Below, one piece after another: positions 31,492 to 40,999 of a stretch of 64,000 bases of DNA. The stretch comes from Gammaproteobacteria bacterium (lineage in GTDB: Bacteria; Pseudomonadota; Gammaproteobacteria; SZUA-140). The notes beneath the pieces are model-generated. The model worked only from the letters and a program-made list of their open reading frames with translations, did no database searches and was not told the origin of the DNA. Within the stretch, counting starts at the first letter, position 1. The number at the start of each line of letters is the position of its first letter. Location: the NCBI GenBank assembly GCA_026982565.1, contig JALSGV010000074.1, forward strand, positions 1 to 64,000, written 5' to 3'. The position numbers and the translations under genes were made by a program.

Positions 31492-32156
31492 CCCGCTTGA
31501 CCCTCTTCCCCGGTTGTACGTGTGAATGAGGCGATTATATCCGAACCGGCGCGGACCTTGTCACCTTCCTGGACTTCGATACGGGCATCGACGGGCACAT
31601 AGACATCGATGACGCCCCCCAGGGCGATGATTCCGCAACGTTGCCCCTGGCCAATACGCTGCCCGACATGAATATAACATTGAGGCCGGAAGGACCATGG
31701 CTTGAGGTGAATCACCATGACGGCGTCGTCCCCCTCGTCGGTCTGCACCCAGATGGCATAGCGCTCGGCAGCCCCTCTGGAAGCTGGCTCACATTCCAGT
31801 TCCTCCTCGTCGGGCAGAAAGATTTTCATTACCTTGCCCTCCGTGGGAATGCGCAGGGTATAGCTGCCCATGGGGTCCATGCGCAATGAAATACACACGG
31901 CGGGCCGGTCGAGATGGCGGTCGCGCTCCTCGGCGATACGGGTCACCACCCCATCGGCGGGACTGACCAGTCCCAATGGCGAGGGGGGAATGTTCCGCTC
32001 AGGATCACGATACAGATAAGCCACCACCCCGGCCAGCAACCAAGCCGGCATGGACCAGGCCACCCCCGCCATGAAGTGCAGCATCAGCGCCGCCACGACG
32101 CACGCCAGTATCAGAGGCCAGCCCTGGCGAGCGATAAAGGGGTATTCCGAGGTCAC
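31488..32156 (-). CDS. phosphatidylserine decarboxylase-like protein lacking catalytic residues
   Basis: The 222-residue protein has the short-type (proteobacterial/archaeal) PSD architecture: IARQGWPL, one or two N-terminal membrane helices, FRDP-like LYRDPERNIP, PADG with D68, and a C-terminal GQRCGII..DVYVP block. In active enzymes the C-terminal block reads G-S at the self-cleavage site that makes the pyruvoyl group; here it is G180-G181. The histidine of the Asp-His-Ser triad (in NVHSQRSP of homologues) is replaced by Y99. Decarboxylation and self-processing are therefore unlikely. It is translationally coupled to pssA, so a structural or regulatory role in phospholipid synthesis is possible (inference). 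Confidence 0.75.
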   Translation of the reverse strand: MTSEYPFIARQGWPLILACVVAALMLHFMAGVAWSMPAWLLAGVVAYLYRDPERNIPPSPLGLVSPADGVVTRIAEERDRHLDRPAVCISLRMDPMGSYTLRIPTEGKVMKIFLPDEEELECEPASRGAAERYAIWVQTDEGDDAVMVIHLKPWSFRPQCYIHVGQRIGQGQRCGIIALGGVIDVYVPVDARIEVQEGDKVRAGSDIIASFTRTTGEEGQAG

Positions 32157-32228
32157 GGGTGGGACACTGTCCTTGCGTCCATCATTTCATCTGAACCAAC
32201 CCCATCCATGGCCTGTCCCGCCCGGACC

Positions 32229-33257
<1,029 letters not shown>

Positions 33258-33341
33258 TTAATGATAACGATAAACCAATTGTTTCACGGATACTGCGGAG
33301 CGGGCGAGCTTGTTACAAGGCAGGCCCCGGCCGGCGAGGCC

Positions 33342-33833
33342 TCACACCTGCAGGCTCTTCTCCCCGCGGGCGATGCCCGTCACGCCCGAGCGCACCGTTT
33401 CGATGATGAGTTCCTTGTCCAGGGCCTCGATGAAGGCATCCAGCTTTTCACTGGCGCCGGTGATCTCGATGGTAAAGGACTGCTCCGTGACATCGATGAT
33501 GCTGCCGCGGAAGATATCCGTCAGGCGCATCACTTCCTCGCGGCCGCTGTTCATGGCGCGCACCTTGATGAGCAGCATCTCACGCTCGATATGGGTGCCT
33601 TCCGTCAGGTCCTGCAGCTTGATCACGTCGATGAGCTTGTTGAGCTGCTTGGTGATCTGCTCGATGATCTCCTCGGATCCCCGCGTCACCAGGGTCATGC
33701 GCGACATGGAGGCATCCTCCGTCGGCGCCACCGTCAGTGACTCGATATTGTAGCCGCGCGCGCTGAACAGGCCCGCCACCCGCGACAGGGCCCCGGCCTC
33801 GTTTTCCATCAATATGGATATGATATGCCTCAT
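33342..33833 (-). CDS. ilvH: acetolactate synthase small (regulatory) subunit
   Basis: IlvH binds the large subunit and confers valine feedback inhibition. The 163-residue protein has the N-terminal ACT domain (ISILMENEAGALSRVAGLF, then RGYNIESLTV) and the C-terminal ALS_ss domain. The ATG at 33831-33833 gives the same start and length as E. coli IlvH; a GTG two codons upstream (33837-33839) overlaps the ilvI stop in a GTGA and could serve for coupled initiation. Confidence 0.96.
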   Translation of the reverse strand: MRHIISILMENEAGALSRVAGLFSARGYNIESLTVAPTEDASMSRMTLVTRGSEEIIEQITKQLNKLIDVIKLQDLTEGTHIEREMLLIKVRAMNSGREEVMRLTDIFRGSIIDVTEQSFTIEITGASEKLDAFIEALDKELIIETVRSGVTGIARGEKSLQV

Positions 33834-33835
33834 GG

Positions 33836-35530
33836 TCACACCAGAATCATTTCATTCAGCCCGGCGCCCGCCGGGATCATGGGATAGACATTCTCGGTCT
33901 GATCCGTCACGAAGTCCATAAAAACCAGGCGTTTCTTCATGGCCATGGCCTCTTTCAAGGCCGGCGCCACATCGGCGGGATCCTCGATGCGCATGCCCAC
34001 ATGGCCGTAGCTCTCGGCGAGCTTGACGAAATCCGGCAGGGATTCCATATAGGACATGGCGTAACGACCTTCGTAGAAAAACTCCTGCCACTGCCGGACC
34101 ATGCCCAGAAAACGGTTGTTGAGGGTAATGATCTTGATGGGCAGGCCGTACTGCAGGCAGGTGGCCAGCTCCTGAATGCACATCTGAATGCTGCCTTCAC
34201 CGGTCACACAGGCAACCGTGGAGCGGGGGTGGGCGATCTGTACGCCCATGGCGGCGGGCAGGCCGAAGCCCATGGTGCCCAATCCCCCGGAATTGATCCA
34301 GCGGTAGGGCTTGGAAAACTTGTAGAACTGCGCCGCCCACATCTGGTGCTGCCCCACGTCCGAGGTGACATAGGCGTTGCCGCGCGTGACCTTGTAGAGG
34401 TTCTCCAGCACGAATTGGGGCTTGATGACCTCCGGGGAGGTTTCATATTTGAGGCAGTCCGTCTTGCGCCACTCTTCGATCTGCTTCCACCAGGCCTTTA
34501 TGGCGGCCTTGTCCGGCCCGCCCTTCTTCTCCTTGAGAATACGCAGCATGTCCCGCAACACCTGCTCCACCGTACCGACGATGGGAATATCCACACGTAC
34601 GTTCTTGGAAATGGACGAGGGATCGATGTCCACGTGGATGATCTTGGCCTTGGAACAGAATTTCTCGATATTCCCTGTCACACGGTCGTCGAAACGCGCA
34701 CCGATGGCGATGAGCACATCGCAATGGTGCATGGCCATATTGGCCTCATAGGTGCCATGCATGCCCAGCATGCCCAGAAACTGCTTGTCCGTGCCGGGAT
34801 AGGCGCCCAGTCCCATGAGGGTATTGGTGATGGGAAAACCCAGCAGGCGCGTCATTTCGGTGAGCAACTGACTGCCGCCCCCCAGCACGACGCCGCCGCC
34901 CGTATAGATCATGGGGCGTTCGGCGCTGAGCATGAGCTTGACGGCGCGCTTGATCTGGCCGATGTGCCCCTTGGTGACCGGCTTGTAGGAACGCATCTCC
35001 ACCTTGCGGGGGAACACATAATCGGTCTTTGCGGCCGTGATGTCCTTGGGCACATCGACGACGACGGGACCGGGCCGCCCCGTGGTGGCGATATAGAAGG
35101 CGCGCTTCAGGGTGATGGCGAGATCCTCCACCCGCTTGACCAGAAAATTGTGCTTCACGCAGGGCCGCGTGATGCCGACGGAATCCACTTCCTGAAAGGC
35201 ATCGTTGCCGATGAGGTTGGTGGGCACCTGGCCGGTGATGACAACCATGGGCACCGAGTCCATATAGGCCGTGGCAATGCCGGTCACGGCATTGGTCGCG
35301 CCCGGGCCAGAGGTGACCAGGGCCACACCCGGCTTGCCCGTCGCGCGGGCGTATCCATCCGCCGCATGGGTGGCCCCCTGCTCATGCCGCACCAGGATGT
35401 GCTCAACCTTGTCCTGCTTGTACAGCGCATCATAGATATGAAGCACCGCTCCGCCTGGATAGCCGAATACATGTCTGACGCCTTCATCCTTCAGAAAGCG
35501 GACCAGGATTTCAGCACCTGTCAATTCCAC
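33836..35530 (-). CDS. ilvI: acetolactate synthase large (catalytic) subunit
   Basis: This ThDP enzyme makes acetolactate or acetohydroxybutyrate. The 564-residue protein has the catalytic glutamate region HEQGATHAADGYARATG, GPGATN, the central FAD-binding domain, and the ThDP motif from GEGSIQMC to NNRFLGMV. It is closest in layout to IlvI/IlvB with IlvH as partner. The start is GTG at 35528-35530 with GAGGAAAAAGG just upstream. It is the first gene of the ilvI-ilvH-ilvC operon. Confidence 0.96.
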   Translation of the reverse strand: MELTGAEILVRFLKDEGVRHVFGYPGGAVLHIYDALYKQDKVEHILVRHEQGATHAADGYARATGKPGVALVTSGPGATNAVTGIATAYMDSVPMVVITGQVPTNLIGNDAFQEVDSVGITRPCVKHNFLVKRVEDLAITLKRAFYIATTGRPGPVVVDVPKDITAAKTDYVFPRKVEMRSYKPVTKGHIGQIKRAVKLMLSAERPMIYTGGGVVLGGGSQLLTEMTRLLGFPITNTLMGLGAYPGTDKQFLGMLGMHGTYEANMAMHHCDVLIAIGARFDDRVTGNIEKFCSKAKIIHVDIDPSSISKNVRVDIPIVGTVEQVLRDMLRILKEKKGGPDKAAIKAWWKQIEEWRKTDCLKYETSPEVIKPQFVLENLYKVTRGNAYVTSDVGQHQMWAAQFYKFSKPYRWINSGGLGTMGFGLPAAMGVQIAHPRSTVACVTGEGSIQMCIQELATCLQYGLPIKIITLNNRFLGMVRQWQEFFYEGRYAMSYMESLPDFVKLAESYGHVGMRIEDPADVAPALKEAMAMKKRLVFMDFVTDQTENVYPMIPAGAGLNEMILV

Positions 35531-35678
35531 ACCTTTTTCCTCGTAATCGATAGCCGGGGTCGCGCACCCGATAGGCCATGCAAAACGTGCTATTGTAATA
35601 AGAACCCGCGGTAAAAGATAGATACGGATTTGTCGTGTGAACCCGGATAAAGCCCGGGGGATTTATACCCGCACGATG

Positions 35679-35727
35679 ATCCGGATTCAGGTTTTATTAA
35701 TCCGGCAATAATATATATCGTATTCAG
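35679..35727. repeat. composite palindromic repeat (copy in the ilvI/tautomerase intergenic region)
   Basis: ATCCGGATTCAGGTTTTATT is followed by AATCCGGCAATAATATATAT and CGTATTCAG. This is the complement-strand twin of 20519-20564 and shares CCGGATTCAGG with the palindromes before fabI and tig. It lies 28 bp before the tautomerase start and could influence either divergent gene. Confidence 0.65.
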
Positions 35728-35755
35728 GACTTCAACTCAGTCACGAGGAATCAAC

Positions 35756-36100
35756 ATGCCGTTTCTGAAACTGCAAACCAACGTCGAGATATCCCCGGAT
35801 ACCCAAAGGACATTGATGGAGACGCTGTCACGGGAAACCGCCAGCCAACTGGGCAAGCCGGAACGTTATGTCATGGTCGCACTGGAACCCGCTCGCAGCA
35901 TGCTCTTCGCCGGCAGTGACGCCCCCCTGGCATACCTGGAACTGAAAAGCATCGGCCTGCCCGGGGACCTCACCCCGGCGCTTTCCGGGGCTTTGTGCAA
36001 ACGGGTGAGCGAAACCCTGGACATTCCCGGCGACCGCATCTATATCGAATTCGCCGACGCGCCGAGGACCATGTGGGGATGGAACGGCGGGACTTTCTGA
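35756..36100 (+). CDS. MIF/phenylpyruvate tautomerase-family protein
   Basis: The 114-residue protein is a tautomerase-superfamily member of the macrophage migration inhibitory factor branch. It begins M-P, so P2 would become the catalytic N-terminal proline. It has full MIF length and ends in the family-typical RIYIEFADAPRTMWGWNGGTF region (written here in part: IEFADAP, WGWNGGTF). Length and the C-terminal motif exclude the short 4-oxalocrotonate tautomerases. Bacterial members have no agreed physiological substrate. It has AGGAA upstream and is divergent from ilvI. Confidence 0.88.
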   Translation: MPFLKLQTNVEISPDTQRTLMETLSRETASQLGKPERYVMVALEPARSMLFAGSDAPLAYLELKSIGLPGDLTPALSGALCKRVSETLDIPGDRIYIEFADAPRTMWGWNGGTF

Positions 36101-36128
36101 CCCGGATCTGTCGCGACGCTGAAAGGAA

Positions 36129-36800
36129 TTATTTCGTCAGCAGGGCCTGCTTGCCGGCGCCCTTGAAATTGGCATCCAGGAACTTGACCGTTGCGGCCCA
36201 TGTTTCCTCATGCACCCTTGCGCCCTCTTCGTATTCGGAAGGATCCAGCAGGCTGTGATCGGAAACCACTTCCAGCAAGGGAAGATTCAGGCGCCGCGAC
36301 GTATCCCGCGCTGCCGTCGCACGCTGATGGTAGGTAACCAGCGCCGAAAATGCGCCGGGGATCTGGCGGGCGAGGCTGGCCACATGATGGGCGCCCTGCC
36401 CCCATGAGACGCCCACGATCCTGCGCCCGGGCTTCACCAAAACGTCTATTGCCGCTCGCAGATTCGCTTCCACCCACACATGATCGATGGATTTGATGAC
36501 TTCCCTCGCCATGGTCTGGTTTCGCACCTCACGTCCGTCGAAAAAATCGATGGCGACGACCCGGTAACCCAAGGCCGCCAGTTTGTCCGCCCAGCGGATG
36601 AGCTGCGCATTGAATCCCCAGCGGTCGTGCACCAGCAGGGCGCCATAGGGCGCATCCTCCGGCCCGGCCATGTAGGCCTGGAAAGTGGTGTGATAGGCCG
36701 TCTTCAGGTATACCATCCGGCCTTCCTGTGGCGCTTCCCCGGCCTGAAGAGGTAACTGGACAGCGCCGAGCGCCATAATCAATATCAAATGCCGCCACAT
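36129..36800 (-). CDS. exported dienelactone hydrolase-like alpha/beta hydrolase
   Basis: The ATG at 36798-36800 gives a 223-residue protein whose first 20 residues (MWRHLILIMALGAVQLPLQA) look like a cleavable signal peptide; a GTG six codons upstream is an alternative. The body has DLH-family features: LLVHDRWGFN, LAALGYRVVAIDFFDGR, and the nucleophile elbow GVSWG, so the nucleophile is serine, not the cysteine of classical DLH. Substrate is unknown. It is convergent with the tautomerase gene and stands alone. Confidence 0.78.
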   Translation of the reverse strand: MWRHLILIMALGAVQLPLQAGEAPQEGRMVYLKTAYHTTFQAYMAGPEDAPYGALLVHDRWGFNAQLIRWADKLAALGYRVVAIDFFDGREVRNQTMAREVIKSIDHVWVEANLRAAIDVLVKPGRRIVGVSWGQGAHHVASLARQIPGAFSALVTYHQRATAARDTSRRLNLPLLEVVSDHSLLDPSEYEEGARVHEETWAATVKFLDANFKGAGKQALLTK

Positions 36801-36872
36801 GATCCCGACCAAATACACTTTATCAAAGATCCCTGCCTCTGAGCTGATTTCCCCTTAATCATACCGATCATT

Positions 36873-39365
36873 CTACGCCCTTTCCATCAAAGTTTGCAGG
36901 GGCGGGCGATCCAGCACGCGGCGCGTCCCCAAATACCCCGCAATACAGACACCCACTCCCCCGGCCAAGGTACCAAGGAGAATCATGACAGGATCGAGGG
37001 CATAGGGCAGGTGAAATACCCGCGCGCCCAGCACCATGCCCAGCAGCGTGGCCGCCCCCGAAGCCACCAGACCCGCCAGCAGGCCGACGGCGGCAAATTC
37101 GACGAGCAGGGCGCGCACCAGCTGGGCGCGCCCCGCCCCCAGGGTGCGCATGATGGCATTCTCCCGTATTCGCTCATCCAGGGTCGCCTGAATGGTGGCA
37201 AACAACACCAGCAGGCCCGACAGCAAGGTGAAGACAAAGACATAGTCCACCGCCAACACGATGCGCTCCATGACCACACGCACATAGTCCATGATGGCGG
37301 CCACGTCGATCACCGTCACATTGGGGTAATCCCGCACTATGGCGCTGAAATCCTCCGCCTTGCCGGGCGGGATGTAGAGACTGCTGATATGGTTGGCGGG
37401 ATAGCCGTCCAGTATACCGGGCGCGGCGATGACGAAGAAATTGACCCGGAAACTGTCCCACGCCACCTTGCGCAGGCTGCTCACCTGCCCGCTGAAAATA
37501 CTGCCGGCCACTTCGAAGTCCAGGCGGTCTCCCAAGTGTATCCCCAACGTTCTGGCAAGCCCCTCCTCTACGGACAGCCCGTCACCACCCTTTCCCTCAT
37601 CCCACCATGATCCGGCCGTAATCTCATTATCCACCTGCAACTGCGCCGCCCAGGAGAGATTGAATTCCCGCGCCACCAGGCGCTGGGCGCGCTCGTCCCG
37701 GTAGCTGTCTGGCGCCACAGGGGCGCCGTTGATGGCCACCAGCCGCCCCCTGACCATGGGAAAAATGCCAGCCCCCCCGATACCGGCAGCCTGGAAGCGT
37801 CGATGGAGCTCTTCCACCTGGTCACCCTGAATGTTGATCAGAAAACGGTTGGGCGTATCCGGCGGCAGGGTATTCTCCCAGGAGGCAAGCAGATCCACGC
37901 GCACCATTGTCAGCAGCAGCAACACCGTCATGCCTACGCCAAAGGCGGCAACCTGGATACTGTTGCCGCCCGCGCGATGCGTCAGGCTCATCACACCAAA
38001 GCGCCACGAGCGCGGGACACGGTGCTGCCACACACGCAACAGATAAATCAACATCGCGGCAATACCGGCGAGACTCAACAAGACCCCCACCACGCCTGAC
38101 AGCGCATAGGCGCTCATGGCCCAGTCCCCGGTCTGCCAAACGACCAGCAGGCCGAAGGCAATGATGCCGGCGCCATAGATGGAAAGACTGTAAGCGGGCA
38201 AGGCGCCCAGTTCCCTGCGCAAGACGCGCAGCGCGGGCACCCGGCCGATGTGCAACAAAGCCGGCAGGGCGAAGCCCAGCACCGTGACCAGCCCTGTCAA
38301 CATCCCCGCCACGACGGGAAAAAACGAGGGGGCGGGCAGCTCCAGCGCCACCAGGGAACCCAACAGGCCAACCAGCCCCAACTGGGCCAGATAGCCCGCA
38401 AGGCAACCCAGCAGACTGGCGAAGATGGCCAGAAACAACAATTCCAGAAAGTAGGCCGTGACGATTTCACGCTGCGAGGCGCCAAAGCAACGCATGATGG
38501 CGCAGTCATCCAGGCGGCGCCCGGCAAAACGACGCGCGGCCATGGCGATGGCGATGCCCGCCAGCATCACGCTGACCAGCGCGGCCAGGCCTAGAAACCT
38601 GCCGCCACGCTCCAGTGCGGACCGGATTTCCGGACGCGCGCCTTCAGGCCCGGTAATGCGCGCGCCACTTGCCAGCACCTCCTCTGCGGCGCGCCTGAAG
38701 GCGCGGATCCTGTCGGCCGGCCCACTGAGCAGGAGCGAGTATGTGACGCGGCTGGCGGGCTGCACCAGGCCGGTAGCCGGCAGATCCGCCAGGGAGAGCA
38801 GCAGGCGCGGCGCGAGCGTAAACAGGGTGCCCGAGGCGCGGGCAGGCTCATTCACCAATGCCGCCGTAATGTGCAGGCGGGCATTTCCCAAGGTCACTTC
38901 ATCCCCAATCTCCAGACCAAGATGCCGCAGAAGGCGTGGCTCCAGCCACACCTCACCCGCTTGAGGCATATCCTGTGCCGCATGGGGCGGGGCGGGAGAT
39001 CGCTTCGTTATGTGAATGCCCCCCCGCAGGGGATAGGCCGGGCTGACGGCCTTGATGGACGCCAGGCGCGCGGCATCGTCGGACATGACCATGGAAGGAA
39101 ACTCGACGACCTCCGCCTGCGCCAGCCCGGCCTCCCGCGCCAACTGCCTCACGGCGGCGGAAATCGGGCGTGTTGCAGTGACCTTGAGATCGCCCCCCAG
39201 CAATTCACCTGCCTGCAATTCGAGGGCCTGGTTGATGCGGTCGGTGAAAAAACTCACTGCGGTGACGCTGGCCACGGCTACAACCAGGGCCATGCACAAC
39301 AGGCGCAACTCACCAGCCTGCCAGTCCCGGCGCAGCATGCGCAGCGCAAAGCGCAGCCCCTTCAT
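36873..39365 (-). CDS. ybbP: ABC transporter permease, YbbP family (FtsX-like)
   Basis: The 830-residue protein has ten predicted helices arranged as two FtsX-like modules with large periplasmic domains, as in E. coli YbbP (804). Features are the N-terminal FALRMLRRDWQAGELRLLCMALVVAV and repeated FtsX blocks such as DDCAIMRCFGASQREIV and ENAIMRTLGAGRAQLVRA. With YbbA it forms a MacB-like ATP-driven machine, thought to extract rather than import substrates. Its start overlaps the ybbA stop by four bases (ATGA). The opposite gene tesA gives the same neighbourhood as in E. coli. Confidence 0.9.
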   Translation of the reverse strand: MKGLRFALRMLRRDWQAGELRLLCMALVVAVASVTAVSFFTDRINQALELQAGELLGGDLKVTATRPISAAVRQLAREAGLAQAEVVEFPSMVMSDDAARLASIKAVSPAYPLRGGIHITKRSPAPPHAAQDMPQAGEVWLEPRLLRHLGLEIGDEVTLGNARLHITAALVNEPARASGTLFTLAPRLLLSLADLPATGLVQPASRVTYSLLLSGPADRIRAFRRAAEEVLASGARITGPEGARPEIRSALERGGRFLGLAALVSVMLAGIAIAMAARRFAGRRLDDCAIMRCFGASQREIVTAYFLELLFLAIFASLLGCLAGYLAQLGLVGLLGSLVALELPAPSFFPVVAGMLTGLVTVLGFALPALLHIGRVPALRVLRRELGALPAYSLSIYGAGIIAFGLLVVWQTGDWAMSAYALSGVVGVLLSLAGIAAMLIYLLRVWQHRVPRSWRFGVMSLTHRAGGNSIQVAAFGVGMTVLLLLTMVRVDLLASWENTLPPDTPNRFLINIQGDQVEELHRRFQAAGIGGAGIFPMVRGRLVAINGAPVAPDSYRDERAQRLVAREFNLSWAAQLQVDNEITAGSWWDEGKGGDGLSVEEGLARTLGIHLGDRLDFEVAGSIFSGQVSSLRKVAWDSFRVNFFVIAAPGILDGYPANHISSLYIPPGKAEDFSAIVRDYPNVTVIDVAAIMDYVRVVMERIVLAVDYVFVFTLLSGLLVLFATIQATLDERIRENAIMRTLGAGRAQLVRALLVEFAAVGLLAGLVASGAATLLGMVLGARVFHLPYALDPVMILLGTLAGGVGVCIAGYLGTRRVLDRPPLQTLMERA

Positions 39366-40039
39366 GTCAAACGACCCGCATCCAGGTGCAAAGCCCGCGA
39401 GCAGCGCTCCGCCAGGGATGCATCATGGGTCACCATGAGGAGTGTGGCGCCCTGCTCCCGATTGATTTCGAACAACAGCTCGATGATGCGTCTGCCCGTG
39501 GCGCTATCCAGATTACCCGTCGGCTCATCGGCAAACAGCAAGCGTGGACGGGTGACGAAGGCCCGGGCGATGGCCACACGCTGCTGCTCGCCACCCGACA
39601 AGTGGCGGGGATAATGGGTCAGGCGCGCCGCCAGGCCGACCCGCGCCAGGATTTCCGCAGCCTGCTCGCGAGCATCATGACGATCGCCCAGCTCCAGGGG
39701 CAGCATGACGTTCTCCAATGCGGTAAGATTGGGAAGCAACTGGAAGGCCTGAAATACGAAGCCAATGGCATCGCGCCGCAACAGGGCGCGCCCGTCCTCA
39801 TCGAGGGCGAACAGATCCCGGCCGCTGATGCGCACCTCGCCATCAGAGGGAATATCCAGCCCCGCCAATATCCCCAGCAGAGTGGATTTTCCAGACCCGG
39901 AGGCCCCGGTGATGGCCACGGCCTCCCCCGGCAGGATGCTGAAATGTATATCCTGCAGCAAGGTCAGCTCACCTCCCTGGGTAGGCACACGCTTGGCCAG
40001 GCCATTGACCTCGATGATGGGATTGTTACACTGCGCCAT
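39362..40039 (-). CDS. ybbA: ABC transporter ATP-binding protein YbbA (LolD family)
   Basis: The 225-residue ATPase has Walker A GASGSGKST, the Q-loop VFQAFQLLPNLTALENVMLP, signature LSGGEQQRVAIARAF and Walker B LLFADEPTGNLD, the LolD/MacB class pattern. The ATG at 40037-40039 is chosen by family start (MAQCNNPIIEVNGL). That start codon overlaps the tesA start on the other strand within the tetranucleotide CATG. It is followed by ybbP with a 4-bp overlap. Confidence 0.93.
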   Translation of the reverse strand: MAQCNNPIIEVNGLAKRVPTQGGELTLLQDIHFSILPGEAVAITGASGSGKSTLLGILAGLDIPSDGEVRISGRDLFALDEDGRALLRRDAIGFVFQAFQLLPNLTALENVMLPLELGDRHDAREQAAEILARVGLAARLTHYPRHLSGGEQQRVAIARAFVTRPRLLFADEPTGNLDSATGRRIIELLFEINREQGATLLMVTHDASLAERCSRALHLDAGRLT

Positions 40040-40643
40040 GATGAAAAAGCCACTCCTGTCGATTTTTCTGCTCCTGCTGCTGCAGACGGCCCATGGGGCG
40101 CCGCAGATCCTGGTAATGGGTGACAGTTTAAGCGCAGCCCACGGCATGGAGCAAAACGCCGGATGGGTCAGCCTGCTGCAGAGGCGCCTCGAAAAAGAAG
40201 GCTATCCTCACCGGATCATCAATGCCAGCATCAGCGGGGAAACCAGTAGCGGGGGTCTGATGCGCCTGGCCAGAGAGCTGGATGCGCACCAGCCCCAGAT
40301 CGTGATCATCGAACTGGGCGGCAACGATGGACTGCGCGGCCTCCCTCTCCAGGATCTCGAAATGAACCTGGGCGCCATGATTACAGAAATCCAGGACCGT
40401 AACATATCAGCCCTGCTCATTGGAATGCGCCTCCCCCCGAACTATGGCCCTGCCTATACGCGCCGGTTTTCTGAGATCTACCCAGCCCTTGCCCGGCGTT
40501 TCGGTATCCCTCTGGCGCCCTTTCTCCTTGAGGGCCTGGAAAACGATTTCACTTTCTTTCAGACCGATGGTATTCATCCCAATGTTTCAGCACAACCCAA
40601 AATGCTCGACAATGTATGGCCCCATCTGCGGGAATTACTCTAG
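40038..40643 (+). CDS. tesA: multifunctional acyl-CoA thioesterase I / lysophospholipase TesA
   Basis: TesA is a periplasmic SGNH hydrolase acting on acyl thioesters and lysophospholipids. The 201-residue precursor has a signal peptide (MMKKPLLSIFLLLLLQTAHG), block I GDSLSAAHG with the nucleophile serine, the oxyanion glycine, GGND (block III), and DGIHPN with the catalytic Asp and His. ATG at 40038 or 40041 may be used. Its start overlaps that of divergent ybbA, so the promoter of each must lie inside the other gene. Confidence 0.95.
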   Translation: MMKKPLLSIFLLLLLQTAHGAPQILVMGDSLSAAHGMEQNAGWVSLLQRRLEKEGYPHRIINASISGETSSGGLMRLARELDAHQPQIVIIELGGNDGLRGLPLQDLEMNLGAMITEIQDRNISALLIGMRLPPNYGPAYTRRFSEIYPALARRFGIPLAPFLLEGLENDFTFFQTDGIHPNVSAQPKMLDNVWPHLRELL

Positions 40644-40999
40644 CACTTCCACATTGAGCGGCCCACAGGCGTAAGATTTTTCCCACCAGAGGCCTGACAA
40701 CTTACTGTTAATATTTGAATATTTGTATACCAAAGCCCGAGCGCAAGCGTTATAATTGACAGTTATTCAGATCCTTAGACGAGAATAAAGAGGCGATCTC
40801 TACGAACCTGCAACCTTGCAGCGAGCATCGAAACAAAACTATAACGGCCAAGTCACACGAAATCCCGCTAAAGAATATTCGGCCGGGGGGAGATATAGAC
40901 AATAATGCATCTGTTTCATGACACGTTGACCAACAGCACGAGATTGTGCCCTCAGCGCCTTGAGTGTGACAGCCAAACATAAGCGCTGAAAAAACGAAA
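40644..40999. promoter_or_regulatory. AT-rich intergenic region before wecA with a possible promoter
   Basis: This 356-bp stretch has no credible gene and is clearly more AT-rich than its surroundings, especially 40690-40830. TATAAT at 40751-40756 could be a -10 element, but no good -35 sits at the right distance, so any promoter here would need an activator. A transcript from it would have a leader of about 240 bases before wecA. No GGCGGTAG (ops/JUMPstart) element, often found before polysaccharide operons, was seen. Confidence 0.35.

Noticed and set aside
35531-35640. Possible attenuation leader for ilvI
   Set aside because: The only short ORF before ilvI has no cluster of Ile, Val or Leu codons and overlaps the ilvI start; no terminator hairpin with a T-run is seen.
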